NCBI GenBank assembly: GCA_948146395.1
Contig: OX411552.1
Span: 10,683,686 to 10,747,685, forward strand
Reading direction: 5' to 3'
Length of the DNA: 64,000 nt
From: Fragum whitleyi
Lineage: Eukaryota; Mollusca; Bivalvia; Cardiida; Cardiidae
Shown: positions 1-13,500 of the stretch, one piece after another
Layout: the number at the start of each line of letters is the position of its first letter
Position numbering within the stretch: position 1 is the first letter of the stretch
The notes under the pieces: model-generated
What the model was told of the DNA's origin: nothing
The model's database searches: none
What the model saw: the letters and a program-made list of their open reading frames with translations, nothing else
Position numbers and translations under genes: made by a program

Positions 1-57
1 CCGACATAATCAGGTATGAGCTAAGCCAACTTATAATTTTTCATATATCTAATGACA

Positions 58-152
58 CAGTGAGAGAAGATGAGAGAGGAAAGGAGAGGGGAGAGAGATG
101 GAAAGGGGTGGAGAAAAGGATAGAAGATAGACCTGAGAGAGAAAGAAAGATG
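58..152. repeat. purine-rich (GA) tract
   Basis: About 95 bases almost purely A and G on the + strand, built from gaga, gga and aaag runs. It is low-complexity DNA. The two short open frames that overlap it on the - strand are pyrimidine-run artefacts (Leu/Ser/Phe-rich) and are not called as genes. Confidence 0.75.
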
Positions 153-164
153 TAGAGGTAGAGC

Positions 165-560
165 TGAGACGAGTAGAATTTTTGTACCCTGGTACTCGAG
201 TACCCGATTAATACTATCCACTCATCAACTAAATAAGGTGAATCAAGAATTTCTGTAGATGGGATTGAAACATACAAACATACGATATGGTTTTAAGGGA
301 CGTAGATTTTGCGAGCCTGTGACATGGCTCTTGTTGGAAATGTAACTTACACGCTCAATTTTTTTCATGTGTCTATTTTCAGGAAATGCTATATAATTAT
401 TCGATCCAGTTTTAGTGGGTTTTGGGAGAGTGCTTACAGTTTTCGACCAAATCAAAGCGGATGTTTGTCGCCTGAAACGTGGTAATATCGGTTCTCCACC
501 TGGAATACCCAACATTACTGATTCAACGAGACTTATAAAAGGAGGGTTTGATGTATTTTT
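165..560. repeat. dispersed repeat, copy 1 of 2
   Basis: Matches 35,030-35,240 in the same order: a gtacc/ggtac-rich start, then an aga-atttctgta segment, then acatacaaa, then an atggttt-aaggga segment followed by a gtgagtc-like block. Divergence is high. No coding sequence is recognised. It looks like an old interspersed element of unknown class. Confidence 0.45.
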
Positions 561-660
561 GTACACAGAACAGACAAGGACTATGTAGAACCATGTACCG
601 CAATTTGAGATATATGTCGAAATCTAAATATTATTAGTGAATATGTATTGTAATTTCTGG

Positions 661-1574
661 TTGCTGGAACAACGTTTTGTTTAGTTTCATTTTAGCTCAA
701 CCGGACAAAGTCTAGAGGGCAATTGTCATGGCCTGTGGTCCGTTGTGCGTTCGTATGCCAACTTTTGCTTAAGATGTCTTTCTCTCTGAAACTACTGGGC
801 AGAATTTAAGTAGTTTTAAAAATGAATAGCCCTTAAGTCTAGAATTTATTGCGCCTTGATACTCGCCGTAATAAAAAAAAACACAAAAAACATGCGATGT
901 TCGTGTTGCGATATACAGAGTCTTAACGAGAGTTGCACGAAATTTACAGAATCCGCAATTATTGTGATTTCGTTTATCAAAAAGTTATACGAGCTTTAGT
1001 CTATAAGCTCTAGGATTACCCCAATTAATTTTGTCTTGAAACATTGATTTCAAAAATATTTTGTTATCAATGAAAAATAACTATGTTTTCTACAATTAGT
1101 TTTTGTCTGAGAGTGGTCTTGGTGCTTTATACAGTTCATCTGGCATCAATATACAACATGATTTTGGTACACGGAACACCTAGACATCAATGAACATCAT
1201 TTTGCTTTAATATGAGAATATTCTTTTACCTTTTCAAGCAAGAAAATTTGATGCTTATTTCAAATGAATACTAACTATGCAGGCAATAACTCGTATACCT
1301 GGCATAAAGGCATTGCACGATGGTCTTAAGGACCGAGGTGTTTTGTGAATAATTAGCATCCCATTCTTACACACACTTGTGCAGTAATCTGAAAGTCGCC
1401 GGATTCTGTTTTGAGTATTCTTCAACCGCAAAGTTTTCCAATTTGTAAATCGTGGGCATATTATTTCTTCAGTGACCATCAATTCACATCCTAGTCCCTC
1501 AGATTTAGAACCAACATCTAGCCAAGGATCGGTAGCTATACAGTCAGAATCGCGTTGCTATGTAATCGATATAC
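661..1574. other. non-coding stretch with a repeat-end fragment
   Basis: At 690-760 there is a fragment resembling the end of the tandem-bearing element at 22.53 kb: an AGCTCAAC...ATTGTCATGGC...GTCCGTTGTG series. Beyond it nothing is recognised. A 75-residue open frame on the - strand near 1255-1482 has no family I recognise and no clear splice context, so it is not called. Confidence 0.4.
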
Positions 1575-1575
1575 T

Positions 1576-1834
1576 GAGGTGCGTTCGTCAGAGCAAGATG
1601 AACAATCCATCTAAATGAGATTTCTAAGACGTCGTAATGAACGATTTTTGATATTTTGAGTGAAAATATTCGACGTCGTCATGACTACTCGTTTTAAGCC
1701 AATGCAAAACCATCTTCGTTTCCTCATTGAGATATCTTAAGATTCTTATTGAGCCGCTTAAAAATCTCGCTCTACCAAACGCTTTATCTTAAAAATCTTA
1801 ATAAGAATCTTAAGAATCTCGCTCTAAAGAACGC
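1576..1834. mobile_element. foldback element with GAGGTGCGTTC ends
   Basis: The left end GAGGTGCGTTCGTCAGAGC is answered near 1,816-1,833 by GCTCTAAAGAACGCACCTC in inverse orientation. Inside are runs of AAGAATCTTAAG. The centre (CGTCGTCATGACTACTCGTTTTAAGCC) is found in inverse orientation at 34,790-34,900, and a shorter piece at 50,095-50,130. The reading is a non-autonomous DNA transposon (MITE-like) with no coding capacity. Confidence 0.6.
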
Positions 1835-2240
1835 ACCTCCGGTAGCTCAATGAAAGAGTACATGCAACTTATTTTTGGATCGACTGTTAAGGAAGAAAAG
1901 GTCCATATATTGTCATCACCCTGATATCAAATGCGATGTCTACATTGTTCTCATCAAGAGGCAAAGCTCTTGCAGCATTTTTGTAACAATTATGAATCTT
2001 TTTCGACTTAGATTTCTTACATTGTCATGTTCCTGCGACCGAGCGTTGGCGCTTGCAGGAATTGCTTTAAGCTTTACTGACTAATGCAATGGCGTGTTTC
2101 TCGTCTGTCTGTCTGTAAAAGATTCTTGTTTACGCGATATACTTCACTAATCTTATAGGATATCCTTGAAACGTTCACAGGATAATTGTAAAGTCATAAG
2201 CAAAACTTCAATTCCAAAATGGGACTAGTTTGTCAGAAAA

Positions 2241-2505
2241 GGGGCCGCAGTCTTAGTCCATTGGTAGCGCGTCGGATTGTCAATCTTCAGGTCCTTCGTT
2301 CGATTCCTGACGGCGGCACTCATTCTTTCCGACTATGTGTCTACTATCAAAAGGTTGATAATCATAGGCCTACGTAACATTTGCTGAAAATGGCTAGAAA
2401 AAGGAGTAAAGGTTGTATTGATGTTAGAAATACCAGGAATCCTTTGTTAGGTGTTCCACGGCTCTGCCACATGAATTGAAGATTGTAAAAAGCGTCGTTA
2501 AACCA
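2241..2505 (+). mobile_element. tRNA-derived SINE, copy 1
   Basis: The head carries RNA polymerase III boxes: an A-box-like TTAGTCCATTGGTAGCG near 2,252 and a B box CGTTCGATTCC near 2,309, with a GTC triplet in the anticodon position as in tRNA-Asp. A conserved body follows (TTTCCGAC, GTTGATAATCATAGGCCTA, a CTAGAAA-GGA block, CCAGGAATCC, GGTGTTCC). Related copies are at 57.7 kb (+), 30.4 kb (-) and 35.5 kb (-). The body is unlike a tRNA 3-prime end, so this is a SINE and not a working tRNA gene. Confidence 0.75.
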
Positions 2506-2835
2506 TATTCTAACAAAGTTCAGAAATATTATCGGATTTCCTTGAAAGTTTCACAGGATAATTGTAAATTCTGAGGAAGGTTCCGGGCCTTTCCAAAATG
2601 GGGTTGTTCCATCGGAAAACACAGGAAAATGGGCCCAATATTAATTGTTTTTCTACCAAAATGACCTAAATAGAGTATAAACCAATCTGTACTTACGACA
2701 TTTTGACACCTCCCAACCCACACACCGATATTTCGATTACGCGCCTACATTTCTATGAATTGAAATCCACTAAGCATGCCGGTCAGTGTCAACAGTATGT
2801 AAATCTACTTATTTTAATTTATGTAAATTCATATG

Positions 2836-3275
2836 CCAACTTAATACCAACGTTCACCAGTCAGTGAACCAACGAAAAACTAACGTTGGCCTATCCATTT
2901 GCTTGTGCCACCATCTATCCAACGTCGGTCCAACGTTCAGCCAACGTTGAACCAAGTCGGCTCAACGCTGCATTTTTACACCTGGGTCTGATAGCCAAAA
3001 CTGATATAGATCCGACCATCAGCCAACTTAATACCAACGTTCTCCAGCCAGAGAACCAACGTTGGCCCAACGAATTGCTTGTGTCACCACCAACCCAACG
3101 TTGGCCCATCATTCAGCCAACGTTGAACCAAGGTTGGCCCAACGTCACAGTTTTTTCCGCCGTTGAACCAACGTTGGCCTGACGGACAAAATGATGTTGG
3201 GCCAACCGCTTATGCCGACGTTGGCCCAACGGATGTCACTCCGTTGGGCCAACGTTGGCCCAACTACTTTGTGCT
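2836..3275. repeat. CCAACGTTGG palindrome cluster
   Basis: More than a dozen full or near copies of the 10-mer palindrome CCAACGTTGG or its half CCAACGTT. The first two blocks are a duplication with an offset of about 187 bp: CCAACTTAATACCAACGTTC starts at 2,836 and again at 3,023. Open frames here are Pro/Asn/Trp-rich on both strands only because the palindrome is repeated. No gene is called. Confidence 0.8.
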
Positions 3276-3289
3276 ATCTGGGTCTGTTT

Positions 3290-4419
3290 AAAGAAAAAAA
3301 CAGTTAAGCCTTATACTTACAGACATTGATTTGGAACCAACCTAATGGCTTATGCTTAAATTTTATATGTCATCATGTAAATGAAAGAGATTTGAAATTA
3401 TATGGTGCCAATTAAATTAAAAATTTACATGCTCAGTGCTGTAGGCTAAGTCAAGTACAAAATTTATGTAAAAATATTGCATGTACGCAGAAAAACAATT
3501 CACAAGTATATTCAATTACCATTTTAGCTCTGTAAAAGACATTTTATTAAGAACAAAATGTCACTAAAATCACACAATCTGGTAATAAACAGATCGAGGT
3601 ACGCTTGTGTATAAGAAACACAATTTTCACCAGCTAAACCTGCACAATTTAGTAAAGAACCTGACTTTAATGCTGGTTAAACTACTAGAATTAAAAAGAA
3701 AAGCACTGATAATAAGTCAGAAATCTATTTACCTATTCACACATGAACTTGGTTTTTCAAAAGACTGAATGATCTGATTTTTGAACATAAAAAAAAGTGT
3801 TTATGCTCTTAGGTTTAACAGCTATTTGAATTGCTTTATATGACATGGTATAGATGTATTGCATGATGATGTGCAGGATTACCTGACAAGAGTATAGATA
3901 CAGGTTGTGTAGAGAAATCCGTTTCACTGGCTGTAAGTCCACATGCAAAGCGGGTATCATTATGCCCCCCCCCCCCCTCCCCACCCCCTTTGAAGAAGAG
4001 AGGGTTTATTGCTTTGCATTTGTTGGTTGGTTGGTCTGTCCATCTGTAGACTGCTTTTTTGTCCGTAGCATATCTCAAAAATTATGCAAGCTAGAATCAT
4101 GAAACTTCATGGATGGATAGATCTCATTGAGGAAAAGTGCAGTGTATAATTACCATATATAACTCTTCTCATCATATTTTTGAGTTATTGCCTTTTGTTG
4201 ATTGACAAAAAAAGGCCATTGACCTGCTTTCATTAGGGGCATAAATGTTTTACAAACATTTGGGAATTCTGTAAAATAGACATTTGAAAAAGATTGACTG
4301 ATTCTAGTACAGATCAACTATACAAATGCAAGGCCATATCATTTTGAATATTCATTTTTCAGAATTCACTCTTTACAAAATTTTAGTGCTAACACATATC
4401 ATATCATTTATCCTTTCAG
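3290..4419. other. upstream region of VPS35
   Basis: The missing first coding exon of VPS35 (a few codons in vertebrates) must lie here or further upstream, but no unambiguous ATG plus donor is visible. The stretch contains a poly-C run at 3,963-3,977 and, at 3,960-4,215, a copy of the dispersed repeat whose unit is tandemly arrayed at 11.7-12.8 kb (AGAATCATGAAACTTCATGG). Confidence 0.5.
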
Positions 4420-4521
4420 CCGTCAACTCCGACATTATCTCCTCAAGAGGAGCAGGAGAAGCTTCTGGAGGAGGGCCTCAGTGTCGTCAAAAATCAGTCT
4501 TTCCAGATGAAACGATGTCTG
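4420..4521 (+). CDS. VPS35: VPS35 coding exon 2
   Basis: 34 codons in phase 0, from a TCCTTTCAG acceptor to CTG|GTGGGT. It includes [20 protein letters not shown] and the KRCL segment. The preceding residues PSTPTLSP are poorly conserved, as expected this near the N-terminus. The following intron holds a GAATT-AAGAC hairpin (4,882-4,914) and a decayed LINE tail (5,045-5,480). Confidence 0.93.
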
Positions 4522-7500
4522 GTGGGTACCTTGATATTTCTACCATAATTTATCTTACAAATTCAATAAGTTGTAAAATTGGGTAGTAGTGGGTTTAAAC
4601 CACTGCCTCTCTCTCAGGGACATGAAAACATCACGATTGAGTGTTGACAAAACAATTAAGATATTATATTCAAGTCTGACTTCATCAAAATAGGGCCTAA
4701 AGGGCCCAATTGTTGGGATCTTAGGGATCCATCCTAAAAGTTTGAGAGTCCCTGTTTAAGAAATAAACTACGGTACTTCCCTTTAGCCCTTAACTTGTCT
4801 ACGAATTTAGAGCTATTCCCTTGTTAAAGTTAAAGAAAGTGTTCAAAATATATTGACTACATGGGGCTCAACTAATTGAAAGAATTAAAGACTGTTTAAA
4901 ACTGTCTTCAATTCATTTCTGAAGTTGTGTCCCAGAAAGTCAATGGGACAAAAATTACATAGTTTTTAGGGTCCTTGCTCTAATTTTTGCCACTCAGAGG
5001 CGCCAAACCTGGGTCCCTTAAAACCATGATAAAGATATACAAGATACAAGATTTTATTCAGGAAACTCACATAACATAGTGGGTGTCCTCCAATGAAAAG
5101 ATTATAACATAGTTAAATTACATAGCAGCGAGAAAAAATCGCAATAAGATTACCTTAACATAATAGATGTTGTAATGTAGTCACAGATATATTTAGTTTC
5201 TACAATGTTTACTGGGTTCATTAGACAAGTAAATAATTGTAATGCAATATCTGTGTCTGGTTTAAAGTCAATTCAATTCGCATTTTATGGGTTAAAATAT
5301 CCCTAGGTACATCATATTTTGAGCAAAGAAGCATAAAATGTTCTTCATCTTCTAGTTTATTACAGGTACTACAGATCCTTTGTTCACCGGGATCTTAGGT
5401 CTAAAATAAAGACCTTGTTCAATAAGCAAGTCATATGCACTTATTCTGAGCTTGGAAAGTTTCTTAGTTTTATCTTTTTAAAGCCTGAAGGACAGATAGT
5501 TTTGTAATGAAAAATCAGAATAGAAATTTGAAAAATTGTGTAATTTATTGGAATCAGTTTGGCTTCTCATAATATTATGAGAAAGTTCATATTATAAGTC
5601 AATTGAATATCTACAGGATATTATATTTAAAATATCACTAGAATGAACTTCTGATTCTGAGAGATATAAAAGGTCTTTTGAAAGGCATAATTTTACTCTA
5701 TAAGAAATTTTTCGCACAGCCATCTTAAAATTTTATCATTAACACAAAAATTTAAAGAAGAAATTAAAGAACAAATAAACTGGACATTCTTTCTTATTCA
5801 ACACATTAATAAAATCGTTTTGCAGACTACTAAAGTTAACTAGTGTGATTTTAATTGTTCTGAATGCTTGTTTCAGGATAAAGGAAAATTGATGGATGGA
5901 TTAAAACATGCTTCTACAATGCTGGGAGAATTGAGAACATCCTTGTTGTCTCCAAAAAGTTATTATGAACTCTGTATCCTTTCATTATAAGAAGAAATTC
6001 TATAAGTGATTAACTCTAGATAAGGTATAAATCAGGGCTATAGATAGAGGGGGTAATTTGGATTGTAGACCAAAGTATTTTAAGATCGCCTGATTTTTGA
6101 GAAAACCAGAGGTATTGCTATAGCCTTGGTGGTCGTTGTTTAAGGTCGTCATCGTCGTCATGCAAAAAATTTGACAATTTGGAATATCCCTGGTTCTACT
6201 GAAAGCATGTACTTGAAATTTGGCACACATGTTCACCATCAAAAGAATAACATTTACTATCAAGGGGGATAACTATGGATGCATTTTGTGCAAATTATGT
6301 CCCTTTTTCTACTTAGATTTTTTTCCTCTATCAAGCACTCCACAGCAAAGCACCATCCAGCACTCCACAGCCAAGCACCCATAGGCAGTGCTTTTGTTAA
6401 ATTCATGGTTCAAATGATATTTTGTTGTTACTCATTAGAGTTTTCTCACTGAGACGATTCAAATGAACACCCACAACATAGGGTTTCATTGAGAAATAAA
6501 GATTTTAGACTGGCTTTACCTTCTCTTATCTGTATTTCTTGTCTCAATGATATTTTTTTAGATTTGTAATAAAAACAAAATTGCATAGATAATAATTTAG
6601 CTGCACTTTAGGAAGGGGGGAAGGGGTGGGAAATAAAAAAAAAAAGGCAACAACAACATTTAATAACATGTATGATGTAGAGCCTCTAAATGCAGAATGA
6701 ATTAGTACATAATGTAGACCCAGAATAGACTGTGTGTAGAATCTTTACATGAGGCACAAGTACACTTGTTAAAAAAGTCGTACATAACAAGGGCATAACT
6801 ACCATTACACTCATTACGCAAGTTCGTAATAGAAATAAATCCTCTTTCAAAAAATATGGTTGATGAATGATCATAACTTCAAAACTACAGCTTATTCAAG
6901 CTGTAGTTTCGATGTTTCGATTTTTCTCCAACGCTCAAATCATACAAAAAAAATCATATATCACATAGACAGTGGGCATTTGAAATTTTATCACACTCTA
7001 CTTATCACCTTTATCCTATGTATATTCTTTGATGGTGGCCTTCTGAGTGCGTAAAAATTTCAAAAACCTAGTAACACCTATGCATAAGTTCAAATATGGA
7101 ACACTTCTGCTTCAATTTGCTGATATATTATTATACAGAGGACAATTGTTTCAGTGTAAGATTTATTTATATTGAACGAATAACAAAAGTTACGATAAGA
7201 TACGAATATTGTATCCCTTAATCACATGAAAGACATGGCGATTTCTGATGAACTGCGACACCTAGAACTGTACCTCGTGGATGAATTTCAGAAAGGTCGT
7301 AAAGTGGCTGATCTGTATGAGTTAGTGCAATACGCTGGAAATATAGTCCCTAGATTGTAAGTAATTTTTTACAGCTAGATAGGAATATCTCTGGGAACAG
7401 AAAGCTTTATGGAAAAGTAGTTTAACCCGTGTTATGCTGAATACAGAATATTACTTCTTTAGCAAGAGGTATAGACAAAATCAGCCTGCACATTGAGTGC

Positions 7501-10500
7501 ACAATTGTGCGATCTAATCATAGTCAATACCACATGTTTTCCTTTTTCTAACTAGAAAAGTTAAAGATTTTTTTTTTCAAAATAAATAGATACCATCAGC
7601 CATTGCTAGTAAAGCAGGATAAAAAAAGAAGATATCTCAGTGCTACTATGTCACAAGTGGCTATACAGTGCAGATGTCCAGACCAGAAGGGAAATTTGAG
7701 CTTTAAAAAGTTATTTCTTAATGAAACCATATTGTTGAACTCATTTCATGAGTGCTCATAACATAGGATTGGATACAGTTTTGTTGAATTGTTAGGATTT
7801 AAACTCAATTTTATCCATATCTTAAACTCTTATGGATTTTAAACTGATACACTTATTAAACACTGCTAAAGGTGGCCTTCCATTTGTACATTTATTCTCT
7901 TTGCAGTTTTTCTATCCTCATCTTTTATATCAGGATAGATTTGGATGAAATTTTCACTGAATCAGGGGCCCATATAAATTAAATTCTAAAGAAAAAAATA
8001 ATCGTAAGTCAAATTCACAAATTGTATCAGATGTTTTCATTCATTGTTAGATTCTGCATTACAAAATTTCATTGGAATTGTCTTTAGAAGACAATTCCAA
8101 TTAGATGCTGCATGGCAGAATTCAATATCTGGTTACTGCTGTAGAAGCGACTTTAATATTTGACTTGTGCAAAATATAATTGTAAAATGTTTAATAAAGC
8201 AGGCCCTATGTTCCTAGTTACCATGGGTGTTATGGTGATCCCCAATTATGAGGCTGCATATACTGTGACTTTAGCTCTCTGAACTTTGTAAATACAGTCA
8301 AACTTGTCTTAATCAAGCACCCAAGGGACATTCAAAAAGTGCTTGCTTAAGACAGGTACCTGCTTAGTTAATTCTATTTCAATGCAGTTGGTCCTTTGGT
8401 AATTCAGTGGCCTCTTGATTACTTGCTGAAGACTGGTTTGACTGTAATGTTTTAAATAATGATTGACAGATATTTACTGATTACTGTGGGGGTGGTGTAC
8501 ATCAAGACCAATGAATTGTCACGTAAAGATATCCTGAAAGACTTGGTAGAGATGTGTCGTGGAGTACAACATCCATTACGAGGACTGTTTTTACGGAACT
8601 ATCTGTTACAGTGTACCAAAAATGTACTACCAGATGTGGAAGTTGAGGCTACGTAAGTCCATTTTTATGCCCCCGCATCGAAAGATCGGGGGCATATTGT
8701 TTTACCGTTGTCCATCTGTCTGTTCGTCCGTCTGTCTGTCTGTCTGCAAAACTTAACCAAAAAACTTAACATTGCCAATATCTTCAAGCCTATTCAAGAT
8801 ACAAGGCTCATATTTGGCATGATGATAGATCTCAGTAACCGCATCTGCTGATACCAAAGTCAAGGTCATGTGACAAGGTCAATGTCATCTGTCAAGGTCA
8901 AACTTTGAAAAAAATGATGTTAGGGGGGATTAGTGTTTCACAAACACATCTTGTTAACAATAGTTCAATGAATACAATTACACATAACTCTGGTATTATG
9001 TAGATTTCGTTTTGCTATAAATGTTGTGTAAAGTATTGAAACTTTACTTAAAGATGTAACTTGAGTAAATTTGTATAGCTGTATTTTGTTGATCTTATTT
9101 GATAAATGTACAAGCCACTAAAAAGTGATTTTTTTTTAAACTCATGATCAGTATTTTAAGTGGAAGAGGACAATAGCGTTTTTTGAGATAAGTGCACATA
9201 TATTGGTATCTATCGAAACGTTGTGTAAGGGTGAGCTCTATGGGGAATGTTTTTTAACGTCCAATTTAGAATTAACTTTTCCATGACGTCGTTAAAATGA
9301 TGATTTCGCCCGTTTTTCACAAATGACCTTTAGCATTCTTAAACGCTTTCCCTGATCGTATTTTAGGAGATTCAATTCAACAGAATACACCAAAATGCAG
9401 TTGAATGAATTGGAAAAATTGGCATGTAATTAGAACATTGTTATATTTAAAGATAGATACACAAGATTGAATTAAAGTTAAATTTTCAATTTTTGGCAGC
9501 CCGAAAAAATAGCTTTAAAATTATTTTTTAAAAAATTGGCCCGATGAAAATTTTTTATATTTTTGTCCAGCTTCCTTTTCATATGCTCACATCTTTTTGT
9601 GACGTTTTACCGCACGCTATTTCTACAATTGGGGATCAAAGTTTATTACCCTAACGTAGAAAGTTGGAAAAAGACAAACGCGGTATGCCGAAAAATTCGC
9701 TAAATTCTTTTGACAGACTTCACAAAAAGTATTTATTTGAATTCTGTATATAGAAAAATCAAATGTTAAAAATATTTTTCTTTTTTTCATGAACATGCAT
9801 AGAGGTTTTCCCATTTTATTTGAAATCTTATCACTCCACCCTCAAATAGTCCTTGAACATGTTTATTAAAGGTAACATCATAACTTTGAGCTTGTGAAAT
9901 AAATTTACAAAAGTCAATTTTCATTTACAGCGATGTCGACGTAAAACTTATTGAAGTCACCGATCCGCAATGCTTGTGTTAGGTAAATTCATGTGTACCG
10001 AGAAGTTTTCTGTGTATCAGAATAAAATTTTGAGGGCCATTTCCTCAAAGACTTTTGAACACGTCTCTTAATTTTTATCTTTTTATTCCAATAGATCACA
10101 AAAGAATTCAAATAAACATAGGAAAGTATAAGGTGTAATTCGAACATCAAAATCATAGTTTTAACGTCAAAATGACAAACTTTAAATCCGGATTATAAAG
10201 TATCAGCACGGTGAAAGCTTTTCAAACTTTTCCTATTTAACGAACTAGAATTGATGAAAATAATATAAAAAATTGAACAAATTTCATCGGGCCAATTTGA
10301 TAAAATTTTGTTAAAAGTGAGATTTTTGGAACAGTAAAAAATGTGAATATTGATTTCAAGCAACTCATTTGTCTGTATATTTAGTTACAAAAGTTTTAAT
10401 AAAGTATTTGCACTTTGACCATTCACTAAGCCTTATTTTGATACAATTTTCGGAACAAAAACGTCTTTAATTATATTGCACAGCGCAAGTAAATGGGGCT

Positions 10501-13500
10501 AGGGTAGTTTGTAGAAAGCGCGCCAAATCGTCATTTTTACGACATCATGGTAACGTAATTTCCAAATTAAAAATGAAAAAAACATACGCCATTGAGATCC
10601 CACTAACTCAGAGTTTATATATAAATACCAAAATTTAATCACTTATCTCAAAAACGCTTTTGTCCTCTTCCGCCTTAAAATAAGCTATAAAAAGTAAACA
10701 GCGTTCAATATACCCTTAACCACTATATGGTAGCAGCCATTGATATCAAGTCCATACGTCCCCACCCCCTCCCACCCTCTCAAAAAAGGGGAGATTCATG
10801 AGAGAAATATTAATAAAGAAAAAAGTGTAAAGTCTCTTACTTATCATCACAAATTCATGTAAGATATGAAGAGAGTATGTGTTGATTTCATGGTGGTATG
10901 AAACTTAAAACCTAATCATACTGTATGAACAAGCAAAGCATACTATACATGAGAGTGGTTTGGTCTTTAGTTTCATACATCTGTGAAATCAAGTGCTCTC
11001 TAATAATTTAAGCAAAATTGAAGTAATCATGAAGCAAAAATAAAAGATTTTTTAGTACCGAAAATATTTCTTATGGGACTGCAGAAAGGTAAAAAAACCC
11101 ATATGAACTCAAATTTAATCTCATGGGGAAATAATACAGAATTTCATCCAATCTGGAACATTTGATAAACAAAACTTTAATTTCATTATATATTTTGTGT
11201 CTAAGAACAAATGATTCTAATTTATAGAAAGGCATTTCAACGGTTGTTTTTTTACAGTCCAGGAGAGTGTGAAGGTGGGGTAATCTCTGACTCTATAGAC
11301 TTTATACAGCTGAACTTTTCTGAGATGAACAAACTGTGGGTCCGAATGCAACATCAGGGTCACACACGAAACAAGGAGAAACGAGAACGAGAGAGACAAG
11401 AGTTACGTATCCTGGTTGGAACTAATCTTGTCAGACTGAGTCAGTTAGAATGTATTGATGTGAACAAATATAAAAAAGTAAGTATCAAAAATTAAAGGAG
11501 TAAATAAGTTATTACTTTTAATATGAATGGATGACATATTATAGTTTTACTGAAAATGATAACATTTTTATTACAAAAATATCATTATGGGATCACCCGT
11601 GATGTCCGGCGTCCGGCGTCCGGTGTCCGGGCGTCCGGGCGTCCGGGCGTCCGGCGGCGTCCACTTCTTTGTCCGGAGCATAACTCTGTCACTTGAAGTC
11701 CGATGGACTTCAAACTTGGCAATTATATTCTTCTCATCATTGCGGAGTGCAGTGCACAAGAACCATAACTCTACCTGGCCTATTTTTTGAGTTATTGCCC
11801 TTTGTTTTTTTTCAGACTTGAATCTTGTCCGGAGTATATCTCTAAAAGTATAATAGCTAGGATCATGAAACTTCATGGGTGTATAGATCTCACCAAGGGG
11901 GAGTGCAGTGCACAAGAACCATAACTCTACCTGGCCTATTTTTTGAGTTATTGCCCTTTGTTGTTTTTCATACTAGAATCTTGTCCGGAGTATATCTCTA
12001 AAAGTATAATAGCTAGGATCATGAAACTTTATGGGTGTATAGATCTCACCAAGGGGGAGTGCAGTGCAGAAGAACCACAACTCTACCTGGCCTATTTTTT
12101 GAGTTATTGCCCTTTGTTGTTTTTCATACTAGAATCTTGTCCGGAGTATATCTCTAAAAGTATAATAGCTAGGATCATGAAACTTTATGGTTGTATAGAT
12201 CTCACCAAGGGGGAGTGCATTGCACAAGAACCACTACTCTACCTGACCTATATTTTGAGTTATTGCCCTTTGTTGTTTTTCAGACTTGAATCTTGTCCGG
12301 AGTATATCTCTAAAAGTATAAAAGCTAGGATCATGAAACTTCATGGGTGTATAGTTCTCACCAAGGGGGAGTGCAGTGCACAAGAACCATAACTCTACCT
12401 GGCCTATTTTTTGAGTTATTGCCCTTTGTTGTTTTTCAGACTTGAATCTTGTCCGGAGTATATCTCTTAAAGTATAATAGCTAGGATCATTAAACTTCAT
12501 GGGTGTATAGATCTCACCAAGGGGGAGTGCAGTGCACAAGAACCATAACTCTCCCTGGCCTATTTTTTTAGTTATTGCCCTTTGTTGTTTTTCAGACTTG
12601 AATCTTGTCCGGAGTATATCTCTAAAAGTATAATAGCTAGGATCATGAAACTGCATGGGTGTATAGATCTCATCAAGGGGGAGTGCAGTGTACAAGAACC
12701 ATAATTCTACCTGGCCTATTTTTTTAGTTATTGCCCATTGTAGTTTTTCATACTAGAATCTTGTCGGAGTAAATATCTAAAAGTATAATAGCTAGGATCA
12801 TGAAACTTCATGGGTGCAAAAATTATTCATTCAAAATAACCTCAGTTCTATTCAAACCCCCAGTTAATACTAAGCAGTGTGACGGGCGTATCTTGTGACA
12901 ATTTGGCACCTTGTTCTTCTATGGTTTTCTTACCTTTCAATGTATGCATCAAGTAAAAAAACAGGACATATATCCTGTGTAAGCTTCTGAAGCTTGAGTA
13001 CTGTTCCGTGGTTATATAGGTTAAACAGTTTGTAATAAATCAGCACTATAAGACGGTTAAGACAATATTTCAAATGTTTAGAAAACATATTTTGTTTGAA
13101 TGGTTAAACCAATAACCAGTTGACCACAAATTTCTTTTATCAAAATTGAGTGACAATGTAGACATTTGTAATTGAGCATAGGTAGTGAATTACATGTTTC
13201 ACAATTCAAGCAATTTTCTCTAGAATATTACCACACTTTGGATATTTTTGTGTTGTCTTATTTTTGCCACTTTTACTCAAAAGGTAGTGTATTTAATTAG
13301 ATGAGTCTTATTTTCGGCACCTTCTATGGTTGGTGAAAATAAGGGTATGGGGTCAAGGCCCAGTGTCAGAAAGGCCGGGATCAAAAAGGCTCATTTCAAA
13401 GATGCATGAGTGCTTTGAACCCCAGGTTCGATATGTGAGTTTGGTGTGGTTTTGTTTATACATTTTGACCCATTGTTTTAAATGGCTTTTTTCAGCTGGT

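Noticed and set aside
243..566. 107-residue - strand frame near the window start
   Set aside because: Lies in a dispersed repeat whose second copy at 35 kb does not keep the frame.
2245..2320. tRNA-Asp-like sequence as a functional tRNA
   Set aside because: The acceptor stem does not pair convincingly and the sequence continues into a SINE body present at three other places.
11943..12695. Open frames of 149 and 153 residues on opposite strands across the tandem array
   Set aside because: They exist because the 156 bp unit is divisible by three; the translated units repeat, carry no domain, and lack start or splice context.
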